Source: Pyxicephalus adspersus (taxonomy: Eukaryota; Chordata; Amphibia; Anura; Pyxicephalidae). Taken from it: a DNA stretch of 64,000 nucleotides. The position numbers and the translations under genes are program-made. Positions 1 through 10,671 of the stretch are shown here, one piece after another. The stretch is from assembly GCF_032062135.1 (NCBI RefSeq), contig NC_092858.1, positions 171,470,114 to 171,534,113 on the forward strand, read 5' to 3'. The first letter of the stretch is position 1, and each line of letters opens with the position of its first letter. The notes under the pieces are model-generated. The model was not told where the DNA came from and ran no database searches. It saw only the letters and a list, made by a program, of their open reading frames with translations.

Positions 1-611
1 TTTGAACAGTTAGATCAGAAGGAACGAGTTGAAGCATACAAAGCTGTTTTGGTCCATTTTGAAGCTGCACAGGACTTTTTGGCTAGGTTAGTGACTGAGG
101 ATGAAACACATCTATGATCCTAAAACCAAGGAACAGTCAAAGGAATGGCGCCACAGTGGGTCCCCGCAGCCGAAGAAGTTTTGAACCCAGAAATCGGCCA
201 AAAAAAGTCATGGTGTCCGTTTTCTGGGACAAAGATGGTATTCTGTTGGTAGACTACCAACCTCAGGGATCTAGTATCCCCAGACAGTATTATGCTAACC
301 TCCTGGACCAGCTGAAGGAGGCAATTAGGACAAAACGCTGTGGAAAGTTGACCAAAGGAATCCTTTTTTTGCAGGACAGTGCACCTGCGCACACATCCAA
401 CGTTGTGGCTGCCAAATTGAACACGCTGGGTTTCCAATTGGTCTACCATCCCCCCTACTCACCTGACCTGACACCGTCTAAATATTATCTGTTCCCGAAT
501 TTAAAGAAACACCTGAAGGGGCAACGTTTTGAGGACATTTCTGACATCAAAGATGCTGCTGAGAGCTGGTTTGCGGCCCAACCAAAGGACTTTTATTTGA
601 ACGGTCTATAA
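1..611 (+). pseudogene. Mariner-family transposase, 3' part, frameshifted and catalytically broken
   Basis: The window opens inside a mariner (DD34D) transposase, which cuts and pastes its own element at TA sites. From base 1 the reading frame carries the region around the first catalytic aspartate (VTEDETHLY at about 91-114). It then shifts: DPKTKEQSKEWRHSGSPQP is read in a second frame from about 113, meets a TGA at 182-184, and shifts again in the A-run at 200-206. The last stretch is open to 609-611 and contains VFWDKDGILLVD, FLQDSAPAHTS (second catalytic D) and HPPYSPDLTPSKYYLF. The family has D-Y-H in the last motif at 34 residues after the second D; here that residue is K, so the third catalytic residue is gone. 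Recognisable C-terminal homology (KLQLRCTKC) continues past the stop to about 693. Two frameshifts, two stops and a lost active-site residue make this a dead copy. Family assignment is firm; subfamily is not. Confidence 0.9.
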
Positions 612-740
612 AAGCTGCAACTACGCTGTACCAAGTGCATCAGTCTCAGGGGGAATATATTGAATAAATGTGTTATTCCATAACTCTGGCTCTCTTCTTT
701 ATGGGCAAAGCCAGGAACTTCTCAGCACTCCCTCGTATAG
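1..740 (+). mobile_element. Mariner element, 5'-truncated by the window edge
   Basis: The 3' untranslated end after the transposase (GGCTCTCTTCTTTATGGGC at about 687, then a CCAGGAACTTCTCAGCA stretch) resembles mariner 3' ends. The terminal inverted repeat is inferred to stop near 730-740, but the 5' end is outside the window, so no repeat pair or TA duplication can be checked. Confidence 0.7.
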
Positions 741-1981
741 TGAGCTGTCCATGCACAATTCTCAGGATGAATTAATAAAGTGGGTGAATGATTGTGGTTT
801 GATAAAGCTCTGTGTATCATCAACAATTCCTATTTTTTAAATAAAATACCATTTCACTTTTGTATCATCTTTTGCTGTATCTCTTTTGGTCTATATGCAC
901 TCCAGTGATGGCATTTCTACGATGGCTTTGCCTATAATGACGATGATAAAACGATGGACCATGACTGTACAATGTGACACATGAAGTCTTTACAGGGATA
1001 ACTAGTGGTATTTTTTTTGGCTGCGTTCACTGCCCCCCAGGCGCTTATTGTCATACACCAGGTGCCCAGGAGCTGTAACAAGCTGTCACTGCTGTGCGTT
1101 TTCCAAAAGGCTGCAAAAGCCTTGTAAAGCAATCCATTTTTTTACTTTATTTTATTAGAATCTGTCTGTACAAACATCTTTCAAATGCCTAAATAAACCG
1201 AAAAAGTTCCTCTTTAATATTAGGAAGAGTTGTGACAGGTCCTCCCCGCTGGTTAGAAGGGCTGGGACTGTCATCTTATTAAACAGGCCTCAAATAAAAT
1301 AAGACGATGCTAACGATATTCTTGAAATACTGACATGGCAAGCGAGTTGAAATTTACATAATTAATTGCAAGTTCAGCCGGATTTGATAATATATTTCTA
1401 GTGCCCTGCAGCTTCCAATCACACGACTTCCCCATCTTAAAATAAGAATACGTTATGTGCAGGTATGCATGATGAGCCAGTGATGTTCCTAAAAGCTCAG
1501 ACTACCTGCAAGAAGATCAGCGGTCACCTGAAAATTCTAACTTGACGTGTCCATTGCCATGAAGTCATGAGCTGACCAACAGAGACCTGGCCAACTTTAT
1601 ACCTACCTGTGTGTAGATAGAAAAGTATTGTATTGTGCAATGGGGGAAAGGGCAGCTACTGGTGCCAACGCAACCGCATAATACAGGACAGACCGTCATA
1701 TGTCTGCTGTGGTGTGCCAAACCGCACGTCTATCAGGAAATGCTGGCAAAGTTCATTCAAGATGAATGGCAATCCAATGAACTTTGCCAGCACTTTCTGA
1801 TACACATTAACACTTTAAGATGAATTGCACTGTGGATTAATCATTGCCATGTGCTATAATAATAGATATTTAATGGCTTCTTCAGCACGTGTTTTACCAT
1901 GCTTCATGTATAGGTATGAAACCAGCCTAAGATTTCCTGTCCCCTGACCCCCGATCCTCCAGCCAAAGCTATGTACACATT
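741..1981. other. Mostly unique non-coding DNA with one hairpin
   Basis: No supported gene or recognised transposon. The small open frames have no family resemblance. The only structure is the inverted repeat at 1,731-1,802, listed separately. Confidence 0.6.
1731..1802. repeat. 72-nt hairpin, 27-bp stem, 18-nt loop
   Basis: Bases 1,741-1,757 (TGCTGGCAAAGTTCATT) are the exact reverse complement of 1,776-1,792. The arms extend outward to TATCAG at 1,731 and CTGATA at 1,797-1,802 with two mismatches, giving about 25 of 27 pairs around an 18-nt loop. The size is close to an animal pre-miRNA hairpin, but a small palindromic MITE would look the same. Confidence 0.75.
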
Positions 1982-2255
1982 ATATTATTTTTATTATCAT
2001 CCAAAGCACCAACATATTACATAGCATTGTACAAAGTGCATAGCCATGTTCTTTGGAAGGGCTCACAATCTAATGTCCCTAAGGTCATTTTTTCGGGGGA
2101 AACAAATAAACCTAACTGCATGTTTTTGGAATGTGGGAGGAATCCCATGCAAACATGAAGAGAACCTACAAACTCCATGCAGATAGTGTCCTGGCTGGCA
2201 TTCAAACATGGGACCCACTGACTAACCAATGAGCTGCTGTGCTATACACATCAGA
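1982..2255 (-). repeat. tRNA-derived SINE with LINE2-type tail
   Basis: Read on the minus strand this has a tRNA-like head with a degenerate B-box region (near 2,205), then the body GACACTATCTGCATGGAGTT, the stretch giving GCATGGGATTCCTCCCACAT, the core ATTAGATTGTGAGCCC (near 2,070-2,085), and the tail TACAATGCTATGTAATATGT. The architecture matches the better preserved copy at 49,821-50,122. The head points to pol III ancestry; this copy is diverged. Confidence 0.8.
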
Positions 2256-2403
2256 TGGACAGTTGTGCACGTCTCCGGGTAAAATCTAGCATGTGCACAG
2301 GGGTCATTGATCCGTCTTGGTGGATCAATGAATGATTGGCCGGGGATGCCCTCTCTGCTTTTCTATGGAGAGCACAGAGGGTTCTGCTTGCTGATCCTCC
2401 ATC

Positions 2404-2566
2404 CTCCTCATTCCATTATTATTATTAATAATAATAAACAGGATTTATATATCGTCAACATATTACGCGGCGCTGTATATAGGGGCTGCAAATGACAGAC
2501 AGATACAGATAGTGACACCTGAGGATAAGAGGACCCTGCCCCAAAGAGCTACAATCTAGGAGGTGG
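2404..2566 (-). repeat. LINE2-type 3' tail with AAT microsatellite
   Basis: On the minus strand it runs from a degenerate GATTGTAGCTCTTTGGGGC through the CTGTCTGTCATTTGCAGCCC segment to TACAGCGCCGCGTAATATGT and ends in a TAATAATAATGG stretch. This order is shared by the copies at 6,262, 7,620, 45,822, 54,409 and 63,885. Confidence 0.8.
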
Positions 2567-3364
2567 GGGATTTGAACTGTAAGGTGTGCACAGCATCCCT
2601 CATTTGAAATGATCACTAAAGATTGTTTCCAGTGACCGAAATCTGACATTTATAACATCTTCATAGGGTTTAACCATCAGCCCCATATAAAGCGGGTAAT
2701 CCTAAATCATAAAGAAATATCTATGACCTATTAAATATTTTGAATTAAAGACGGAACATTCAGATTCTTAAATAAACCCAATCATGACCGGTTCTCTTTA
2801 CGCTCCTTGCTACAGCCGATAAACCCCTCCGTGCAGGTAGGTTGCATCCATAATACGCATTTCAAGGCTTCATTTTTCATTTGGACAGGAGAATACCTTT
2901 AACACTGAATTTTAAATCATGCTCAGTTCCAGATGTGTGATCTTAATTACTTTCCTAGCACGGAAGTGGCAGGTTTTATTTTTTCAGGGATTTTAAACAA
3001 TCCCTTGATAACAGATCTCTTCAGTCATTTTCAGTAAGACTCCTCACTGTGACAGGATGTGGTAATCTCGGTCACTGCGCCGGGGTTATTGATCACGCCG
3101 TTACAGCATCAAAGGGAATATTAGATGGAGTAAGTGAGATGCAGCCAGTCAGTCTCCCTGTTCAAGAGGGATGAAAATCCCAATTATATTATAGAGTAAA
3201 AAGGCTTCGCTTCCTGCACCCTAATCTTACCGGAGATTAAAGCAAAAATTTCCAGGCTGTGAGTTGCTGTTAGATAGAAAACCCCCAGCAACTGGCGCAG
3301 TCGTTCGGGCTTATGTGTCTACAACAAACATGGTGCATGGCGATGAATAGCAAAAATGAACAAG
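2567..3364. other. Anonymous DNA, no recognised repeat
   Basis: No coding region or known repeat is seen. Around 2,990-3,260 the composition is balanced and free of low-complexity tracts, so it is a possible non-coding conserved segment, but nothing in one sequence can show conservation. Confidence 0.4.
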
Positions 3365-3575
3365 ACCTCCTCCAGAGGTAACTAGGGGCTCCTTGAGCAG
3401 TTTGTGCCTCTCCGGTCAGTTTAAGTGACATCAATGTTCTTTTTGGCTATCTGTAAGGGTGACATTCTTCCCAATGGCCATCAATGTAAGAGGAATTCTT
3501 CCCACGGACCACCACACTAATATATTGTGAGCTCTGTAGATAGTAATTATAGCAGGGATACCTAAAAGTAAAAGT
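3365..3575 (-). mobile_element. hAT-like MITE family A, diverged copy
   Basis: The reverse complement shares the family order seen at 50,647-50,921: CTCACAATATATTAGTGTGG, then a block about ATTGATGGCCATTGGGAAGA, AAAAAGAACATTGATGTCAC and a GAGAGGCACAAACTGCTCAA stretch. The family's ends read CAGTGTTTCTCAAC-like, typical of hAT terminal repeats. No terminal repeats survive cleanly here. Confidence 0.65.
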
Positions 3576-3796
3576 TAAGGGATAAAAAGGTCGTCAATTG
3601 TGCATGGCTAACATCGGGCTCGGTGGTGAACAAAGAACTAACTTGTCCTCCCCCAGCTCAACTGACTTGGGACCCCTTATGGCTGAGGAGGGTACGGGGC
3701 CTTTGCACTTGCAAACTTTGCACCTTCCCATGTCTGCCCCTGATAGGGTTTATTACATTCTTATTCAATGATCCATAAGCTTGGCAGATTCTGACC

Positions 3797-4862
3797 TAGA
3801 TTTACTAAAGGAATATAGGCACCTTGCTAAAGAAATTCAATTTGCAAATAATACCCAATCACATGCAAGAAAATCTAAAAAACTAGATTTTTGCTTGCAC
3901 ATGATTGGATGTGAAAGCAGTCAGTATGGTCAGCAGAATTTTATCTCATATGCTGTGCGAAGTGAAATTTCCCTTGCAAAGCAAAAGCAATAATACATTT
4001 TTAGTTTATTTTAGTTTCACCTTGTTTAGTGAAGAACCTTTGTTCCTTTTGTGTACCAACCCCAATATACCTACTAAGGGGCTACACCTACTTATAACCC
4101 TACTCAATTCTCCACAACCCTGGGCCCAGCCTCCGGTTTATGTTTTAATACGTTTTATTCTATATGTAACCCAAAGGAACCTCTTTGATTTTCTTCTAAT
4201 GGTAAATGGTCCACAACGATGCTGGTGAGCAGGTCTGATAATATAAAATCTTTATTAGATTGTTAGTGCAAAGCTCAATTTTGTCAACTCCTCAGGGCTG
4301 GGTCCATGGCTCCTGCTCCTCCTACTCTGTACTCACAGGACGTCCCTAGTCTTTTGGGTTAAATTGCCCACATAGCTTAGACCAGAGGTCCGCAATCTTT
4401 TACGCCCTAATGGCTCTGCAACCACTAGGAACGCCCCCTGAAGGGAAATCCTTGTCTTCCGTATGCATTGCAGAGGAGAGGGAATGTTCCCTATTTACCG
4501 CGGCTGGCGTTAACACCTCCGCCGCTGCGGTAATTAGGGAACATAGGGAAGAAGTGAGCCACAGCAAGAGGAGGCTCAAGAGCCGCATGTGGCTCCAGAA
4601 CTCTGGCGGCTCTGGGTCTGGTAGTTTCTTCTGGCCTAATCCCGGCTGGTAACCCGTTGCCGGCTGGCATTAGGCCAGATTGGCCAGGGGGCGTTAGGCT
4701 GGAACAAACTACTGGCTAGGCCGTATCTATCCTAAAGGCTGGATTTTGACGACCTCTGGCTTGAACCATCATTTGTATAGCACACAAGGGGTGTGAGTAC
4801 CTAATAACCCTGATGATTCTCCATTGTTCTCCATTGTTCCTTTGTACCCTGCTAACAAAGTT
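3797..4862 (+). repeat. Direct duplication, copy 1
   Basis: This block begins TTTACTAAAGGAATATAGG and contains ACCCAATCACATGCAAGAAA, GGTTTATGTTTTAATACG, GGCTCCTGCTCCTCCT and ACAGGACGTCCCTAGTC. The same segments occur in the same order in 6,232-7,022, so the two are direct copies about 2.5 kb apart. This copy is interrupted by a hAT element at 4,383-4,758 that the other copy lacks. It could be a segmental duplication or two insertions of one composite repeat. Confidence 0.8.
4383..4758. mobile_element. Non-autonomous hAT element with paralogous empty site
   Basis: The ends are CAGAGGTCCGCAATC and GATTTTGACGACCTCTG, an inverted pair of hAT type. Flanks are GCTTAGAC (4,375-4,382) and GCTTGAAC (4,759-4,766), an 8-bp duplication with two differences. 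In the duplicate block at about 6,919-6,940 the uninterrupted sequence reads TCTTAGACCATCATTTG, the pre-insertion site. The interior is GC-rich with no transposase frame. Confidence 0.85.
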
Positions 4863-6231
4863 TGCAGAAGGACTGCATTACGTATTAAACATCTACACAT
4901 TATGAAAGAATTTCAGGGTTTGGGGCAAAAGGGGGACCCAATTAAAAACCCACTAATAGGTCAGAACTGAATGAACTTTATTGGGAATCCTGGCCAATCA
5001 GGATGGATCAAAACCACCAAAGGGAAGAAGGAAGATGATGGTAGCGATTGAATCAGGACAGGTGGGGTGCAATTACAAAATTGCAATCAGGTAGGTAGGG
5101 GTATTTTATCACAGTGATTAGGGATCTTCCAGGTTGCATTTTGTTTTAATTTTTGGGCTTAGTTGCACTGCTATTTATTCCAAGTGGCAGCCCAATGCAC
5201 AAATACAGCAGGGCCAATGGATTTAGATGTGTGGTAGTACATTGTCCAAGGTAAATGCAAGATTTAAATACTGCAAAACCCATGTGATATTATTGCACAT
5301 GTAAGAAGGTGGGCCTGAAAGAAGAGACCCTGGTCAGGTGTTGTCTGTACCCCCCCCCCCCCCCCCCGGGGGTATTTCCAGGGGACCCTCACAGATCTAT
5401 TGAAAAAGTAACATCGCCATCTTAATCCCCCCATTATCCTCTAACCTACAGCGCAGATACTTTGTTCTCTTTATCGTCTGCTCACCTGTCCTCTGAGAGA
5501 AGTAAGATAATTACTTCTAAATTGAAGCATGAGAATCCTGTAATTTCAGAAAATGGTGATATTAAAAATAATGACCCCCAAAAAAAAATCTCTATCATTT
5601 CTTGCTTGAGAAACCATCACCAGGAGAACGATTTCATCTCTCCGAACGCCCCCTCGCCCGCGCAGAGAAAGAGATTTTTTAATGTGTGGGTTTGCTAGTT
5701 TTGCAAAAGGCTTCCCGTTAATTGCACACGCTGTACTGTACCCAAGACAGGAGCTTTAATCAGATTCATGTCAGAGGCACTCAGAAAAGTCTTATTCCCT
5801 GGGATACCTATTGATTCATTTTCCAAACCCTTTACAGAGACTTTTGTCTTCATTAAGAGAAAATTACAGCTAAATCGCAGGCTGCTGTGATGTGAAGGAG
5901 GTTTTATGTGGCATTCAATAGGAGATGCTTTGCTTTTCCCTCCGCCAACCTGCTAGAACGGCGATTTTCCGCTGACGGCAGAAATGTCTTTGTGGATGCC
6001 GCAGAAAGTTGGGATTCAAATGCAAAAAGTGAAATAGTATATAGAGTATGAAATGACACAGAAGAGTTGATGGGCTGAGAACGACGTTTACAAATAAATA
6101 GGTAGAAATATACCTCTGGGTATAATGGGGCATGCAATCTGTCGCTTGCTTTGTATTACAGGCAATGGTAGGAGACTGTACGCCGGCCTAAAGAAACTGC
6201 GTGCCAAGCCGAATAATTTTTAATGGGAGTG
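4863..6231. other. Anonymous DNA with a C18 homopolymer
   Basis: No gene or confident transposon. A run of 18 C followed by 5 G lies at 5,350-5,372. The segment 5,440-6,200 has balanced composition and no recognised repeat. Confidence 0.4.
5350..5372. repeat. Poly-C tract followed by G5
   Basis: Eighteen consecutive C and then five G. Such tracts are length-unstable and prone to sequencing error. Confidence 0.95.
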
Positions 6232-7022
6232 ATTTACTAAAGAAATATAGGCTTCTTCTACCTCTGAGATTGTAAGCTCTTCTGGCCAGGGTCCTCTCCT
6301 CCACCTGTGTCACTGTCAGTCATTTACAGCCTCTATTTAATATACAGCGCTGGGTAATATGTTGGCGCTGTATAAATACTGATTATTAACGATAATAAAG
6401 GCTGTATATTATCACCTTGCTCGAGAAATTCACTTTGCAATCAATACCCAATCACATGCAAGAAAGGATTTTTTTTTCCTGCATATGATTGGATGGCTGA
6501 AGAGCTTCATCTGATTCATTGAACTAAGTAATATTTCTCTTGCAAGGTGATAATTCCTTTTGATTAGTGAATCGCCTCTACTCCTTTAGTAAATAAACCC
6601 CAATATGTTTACCAAGGGGTTACACCTACTTGCAAACCAACTCCATTCCCTTGGCTTCTCTACAACCATAAAACGCCCAGCCTTTGGTTTATGTTTTAAT
6701 ACTTTTTATTCTATATGTGACCCAAAGAAACCTCTTTCTATTTCCTTTTAGTGGTAAATGGTCCACAATGATACTATGGGTGATATTATAACATCACCAT
6801 TGCATTGTTAGTGCAAAGCTGAATAGTATCGACCCCTCAGGGGTGGGTCTATGGCTCCTGCTCCTCCTCCTCTGTACTCACAGGACGTCCTTAGTCTTTA
6901 GGGTTAAATTGTCAACATATCTTAGACCATCATTTGTATAGTACACAAGGTAGTACTGGGGTGTGAGTGCCTAATAACCCTGATGGTTGTCCATTGTTTC
7001 CTTGCACCCTGCTAACAAAGGG
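6232..7022 (+). repeat. Direct duplication, copy 2
   Basis: Matches 3,797-4,862 in order and orientation (TTTACTAAAGAAATATAGG, ACCCAATCACATGCAAGAAA, GGTTTATGTTTTAATAC, ACAGGACGTCCTTAGTC, CCTAATAACCCTGATGG). It lacks the hAT insertion of copy 1 but carries its own insertion, a LINE2 tail at 6,262-6,410. The two private insertions show that the duplication is older than either event. Confidence 0.8.
6262..6410 (+). repeat. LINE2-type 3' tail inserted in duplication copy 2
   Basis: Contains GAGATTGTAAGCTCTTCTGG, CCTGTGTCACTGTCAGTCAT, TACAGCGCTGGGTAATATGT, TGGCGCTGTATAAATACTG and a short AT-rich end. Copy 1 passes directly from AATATAGG to CACCTTGCTAAAG, so this segment is an insertion. Confidence 0.8.
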
Positions 7023-7289
7023 CAACAAAAATTTTACCACTATTCTATTTTTTTTTTCATTGGCCACCACCTGATCTAGGAAGTAAGTGCTGTGTGGAAG
7101 ATAGTAAAGTGAAAGCCCTTCTAGCTCCTTTGCTGACATCATCACCTGCTATTTTTTGGGCTCAGGACCTTTGGCTGTCCTGATTGGCCAGGTCGGTATG
7201 ACATCTTCTACACATGTACATGGAAGTTTTACAGTCCCAAGAAGTTTGTGTTCTTTCAAGCTTGTTCTTTGCCTCCAAATTCCTCCACA

Positions 7290-7747
7290 GTCTTTGTCCC
7301 ACTCACCTTTTAGACCTGATACACAAACTCACCCCTAGCTGCTTCTTTGCTGCTCCAATGACCTACTAATGACTTCCTCACTAATAACCTCATCACAGGC
7401 ATGACTTCAAGACTTTTTTTAGAGCTGCCCCGACTCTCTGGAATGGTCCTTCTCGTCCTATTCAGCTTGCTCCTACTTTGCTCCTACTTTTTGCTCATTT
7501 AAAAAAGCCCTTAAAACCCAACGCTTCACCCTCACCTACCCGTCTTCTTCTGTCTCCTAAACCCTCACTATTTCCCACCATTCCATATCCCCCTCCTATT
7601 GTGTGATACCTCCCCCACCTCCTAGATTGTAAGCTCTTCGGGTCAGGTTCCTCTCCTCCTCGTGTCTGTATTTGTCTGTCATTTGCAACTCCTATTTAAT
7701 GTACAGCGCTGTGTAATATGTTGGCACTATATTTATATATACTGTTT

Positions 7748-7781
<34 letters not shown>

Positions 7782-7797
7782 TTAATAATAATAAATA
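7290..7797 (+). mobile_element. LINE2/CR1-type retrotransposon, 3' end with ORF2 C-terminus
   Basis: A 5'-truncated non-LTR element. The stretch 7,320-7,560 keeps traces of the C-terminal end of the LINE reverse-transcriptase protein: LWNGPSRPIQLAP at about 7,437 and, after a frame change, SFKKALKTQRFTLTYP at about 7,496. These match the W-N-x-L-P and F-K-x-x-L-K-T motifs that close LINE2/CR1 ORF2 proteins. The 3' untranslated tail follows (AGATTGTAAGCTCTTCGGG at 7,625, TACAGCGCTGTGTAATATGT) and ends in an AAT microsatellite. It explains the origin of the short tails scattered through the window. Confidence 0.8.
7741..7797. repeat. AAT microsatellite at LINE tail
   Basis: Imperfect TAA/AAT units ending the LINE element, as at 2,414, 47,500 and 63,884. 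Confidence 0.9.
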
Positions 7798-8474
7798 ATT
7801 GTCTGTCCCTTCTGCAAAAAACAACTTGTACGCTTGCAAATTTTTTGATTTTTAATTTAATTCCACTTTATTCTTTTATAAAAATGATGGAGCTGTGCCA
7901 TGGGGGACCTGGCATCCAAATGTGGGTATTGGTATCGGGGTCAGATGTAGTGTGTGTAGTGGATGCCATTAAAAGGGGCCCGACCTAACTTCGCCTTGGA
8001 GCCAGTACACCTATAACTATTTCCCTGACTGTACTCACCGTCTTACATTCCCAGGCCAAGGTGTGATATATTGAGGAAGACATCAGCTTTATCTGCTGCT
8101 ACACAAACAACGCCCGCGACAAGTGTCATGCAATTAATTACTCCAGATAATTACAGTTTTATTAGCAATTACACAGCGCTTGGCAGAATTCCCTTACGGA
8201 AGAAAGTCTCCCTGCTCACTGGCATAACATATTATTGTTGTGTTATGGCTGGAGATGTACAGAGATAGAGACAAGGATTTCTTATTTAAAGGGAAGGAAG
8301 TGTGAATTTGCATTCTGTGTTGTTAGAAACATTGTAAATGAAAGGGTGGCAAAAATCAAAGACAAAAATGTATTTGGGGCTTTATTTCTAAATGATTCCG
8401 TTCAAATCGCTCATAAAATTCATTTCTTTTCTATTCATTTCCTATTGTGAGAGCTGTGCACTTTTATGGATTGA

Positions 8475-8488
8475 CCACTAGGTGGCAG
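8475..8488 (+). promoter_or_regulatory. CTCF-like motif
   Basis: CCACTAGGTGGCAG fits the vertebrate CTCF core (CCASYAGRKGGC) closely. Occupancy is not known. Confidence 0.5.
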
Positions 8489-8856
8489 AACATGTCATTG
8501 TTTTAATAGGAGACCTGTAGAAAAATACAACCATCAAATTCACCACCAGCCAATTTCAGAGGAATTGACTGGGGGAACAATTTATAAATAGAGAACTTTG
8601 TTCAATGACTTAATGATAGATTTCTTCCTCCTGCTATGTGTTCAGTTAGTCTCTATATATCCCTTCTATCCTCTGCAGAGAAGTGCATTTCATTAATACT
8701 CGTGGCTACAATTCATGCTCCATTCAGAATATCTTAAAATGTAGCCACCCAATTGTTCTGTAGAGAGCGGTAACTACAAATGTGACCACACTGATCCAGA
8801 ATACACAATGCAAGGAATCATTGGACATGGAGTTTTGTTATAGGCAGAAAGCTCTG

Positions 8857-8870
8857 CTGCCCTCTACTGT
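8857..8870 (-). promoter_or_regulatory. CTCF-like motif, minus strand
   Basis: The minus strand reads CAGTAGAGGGCAG, a near match to the CTCF core. Confidence 0.35.
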
Positions 8871-9057
8871 TCAACTAGAAATGACTGGCTGCAAAAAGGA
8901 CAAAAAGACACTTTTTAAAAGTAGGTTTTTTTAAGAAAATATATCATTATGTGCTTGATGCCCTTTGATAACGTGATGACAGTCTTTTTAAATTTCCTTT
9001 CAAAATATTCAATGTAGTATTATTCTAATATTATATTAACAGCTCAAGATTTTCACA

Positions 9058-9073
9058 GCTCCCTCTAGTGGCT
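9058..9073 (-). promoter_or_regulatory. CTCF-like motif, minus strand
   Basis: The minus strand reads AGCCACTAGAGGGAGC, a good match to the CTCF core. Confidence 0.45.
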
Positions 9074-10046
9074 GTTTTAATAGCTTTATAGTAAAAGGTG
9101 AACTCTTCTTTTGTCGAGAAATAAAATTAAATCTCGACAAGCCACTTAATGTACTTACACTGTAAGGGTTTTAGCAAAATTTAATTATTTAGCAATTATT
9201 GCAGACTTTACTTGCTTCTGCCTTGTGAAATAAAATAAATCAAAGGCATCCTTATCTATAGTGTATAAACTACAACTCCCATCAATCCACTATAAAATGG
9301 ATAAGAACAAAGGCAGACATGTTTGAAATCCAATCCACATGACAACAGGAGGATTATTTGTAGGATTAGTAGGTAAAAATAAAAAATATATATCTACAAA
9401 TAGAAAACTAATGCAGCCACCCCATCTAATGACTGGTAAGCTACCATATATGATATGTTTGGGTTTAAATACGCTTTAGGTGTGCAGAGCTCTGTACTGT
9501 AGGGGACTGAGTGAGGGGTGAATGGTCTTTGTTTGAAATCAAATGATAAGGGGTCTGATAGACCCCTCCACCAATTATTTTTGCTGCACAATGAAATGTA
9601 AAGAATTTGCTCATCTGTAGTAATGAAGATGAAGATTTTATCTGACCTGCATCTACTGCAATAACTAATGGGAAGAAGACTGCCTGATGGCCGTGGAACA
9701 TAATCCCAGCCTGGATACTTTTCTTAATTCAAGTGTCTTTTTTCAATCAAATGGGCCATTGACTCTGGATTGTGAGGGCCGCAGGCAGCGTATAATAATT
9801 CAGTATAAGTGTGCAATGGGTAAAAGCAAACTAAATCTTTTAGATAATTGCAGTGCCTGCACCAGAAATCGGCGCATTAAATGATGAATCAGCCCTGATC
9901 CAATGGATGGAGAATGTAAAAGAAAACACTAATTAGGAAAGAATAGGGATTCCTGCAGTGCAGAATGATCAGACCTGGGATATTTTATACTTTGCATCCT
10001 GTGATCTTGTAGTATAGATATTGAAAATGAGCAATATAATATATAT

Positions 10047-10305
10047 ATCAGTGTTTCCTGACCTTTATAACAAGGTGAACCCTTAAAATAACTTTCAGAT
10101 CTTAGGAAACCCCTTTTTTAAATATTATATCCACAGATCACAGTATATTAGTATGGTGGACAGTATGAAGAATTCCTCTTACATTGCTGGACATTGGGAA
10201 GAATGGCGCCAAAAAGATCATTAGTGTCACTTAAACTGACTGGAGAGGCACAAATTTCGCAAGGCTCGTAGACACCCCAGCAACCTCTAGAAGAACCCTG
10301 CTTGT
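10047..10305 (+). mobile_element. hAT-like MITE family A
   Basis: Starts near CAGTGTTTCCTGACC, has ACTTTCAGATCTTAGGAAAC, CACAGATCACAGTATATTAG, the ACATTGCTGGACATTGGGAA block and the GAGAGGCACAAATTTCGCAA block, and ends near AGAAGAACCCTGCTTG. Same order as 50,647-50,921. Its outer 3' terminus is lost. Confidence 0.75.
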
Positions 10306-10617
10306 TCCTGGTATTAAACATTGGTGTATATTGTATATTGTGTATTTGATTTTTTTCTTCAAATGTTTCGCATGACTTTTTGTTTTCCATAATCTACTTT
10401 TTTTGTCTTAAAAGAACATAAAATATTGAGGGTGAGGCTCATTTGAGGGTCAAGGACTGGTTCAGGATTATTGAAAAGAGCCTTCATAATGCTTAGAAAA
10501 CATTTTAGGCTCCTTAAAAAGAAAACTAGTTTAGCTTTCCTAATGGACTCCAGTACATTTTAATACCTAATTTTCTGATAATGAAAACTCAGTCAGAATA
10601 ATGTCTAATTCACTATG

Positions 10618-10671
10618 GACAACCCTACAATGGCACTAATGAAGAAGCTTGGGTGCCATTGTAGGGTTGTC
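10618..10671. repeat. Perfect 18-bp inverted repeat with 18-nt loop
   Basis: GACAACCCTACAATGGCA (10,618-10,635) is the exact reverse complement of 10,654-10,671. The pairing does not extend further. Confidence 0.85.

Larger units (their letters stand above)
7798..10046. other. Mostly unique DNA with three CTCF-like motifs
   Basis: No gene or confident transposon. The segment 8,080-8,210 holds homeodomain-like AT motifs (CAATTAATTACTCCAG, GATAATTACAG, AGCAATTACAC) and could be a regulatory element. CTCF-like sites are listed separately. Confidence 0.4.

Noticed and set aside
4400..4652. Overlapping 60-80-codon frames on both strands
   Set aside because: They lie wholly inside the GC-rich interior of the hAT element at 4,383-4,758.
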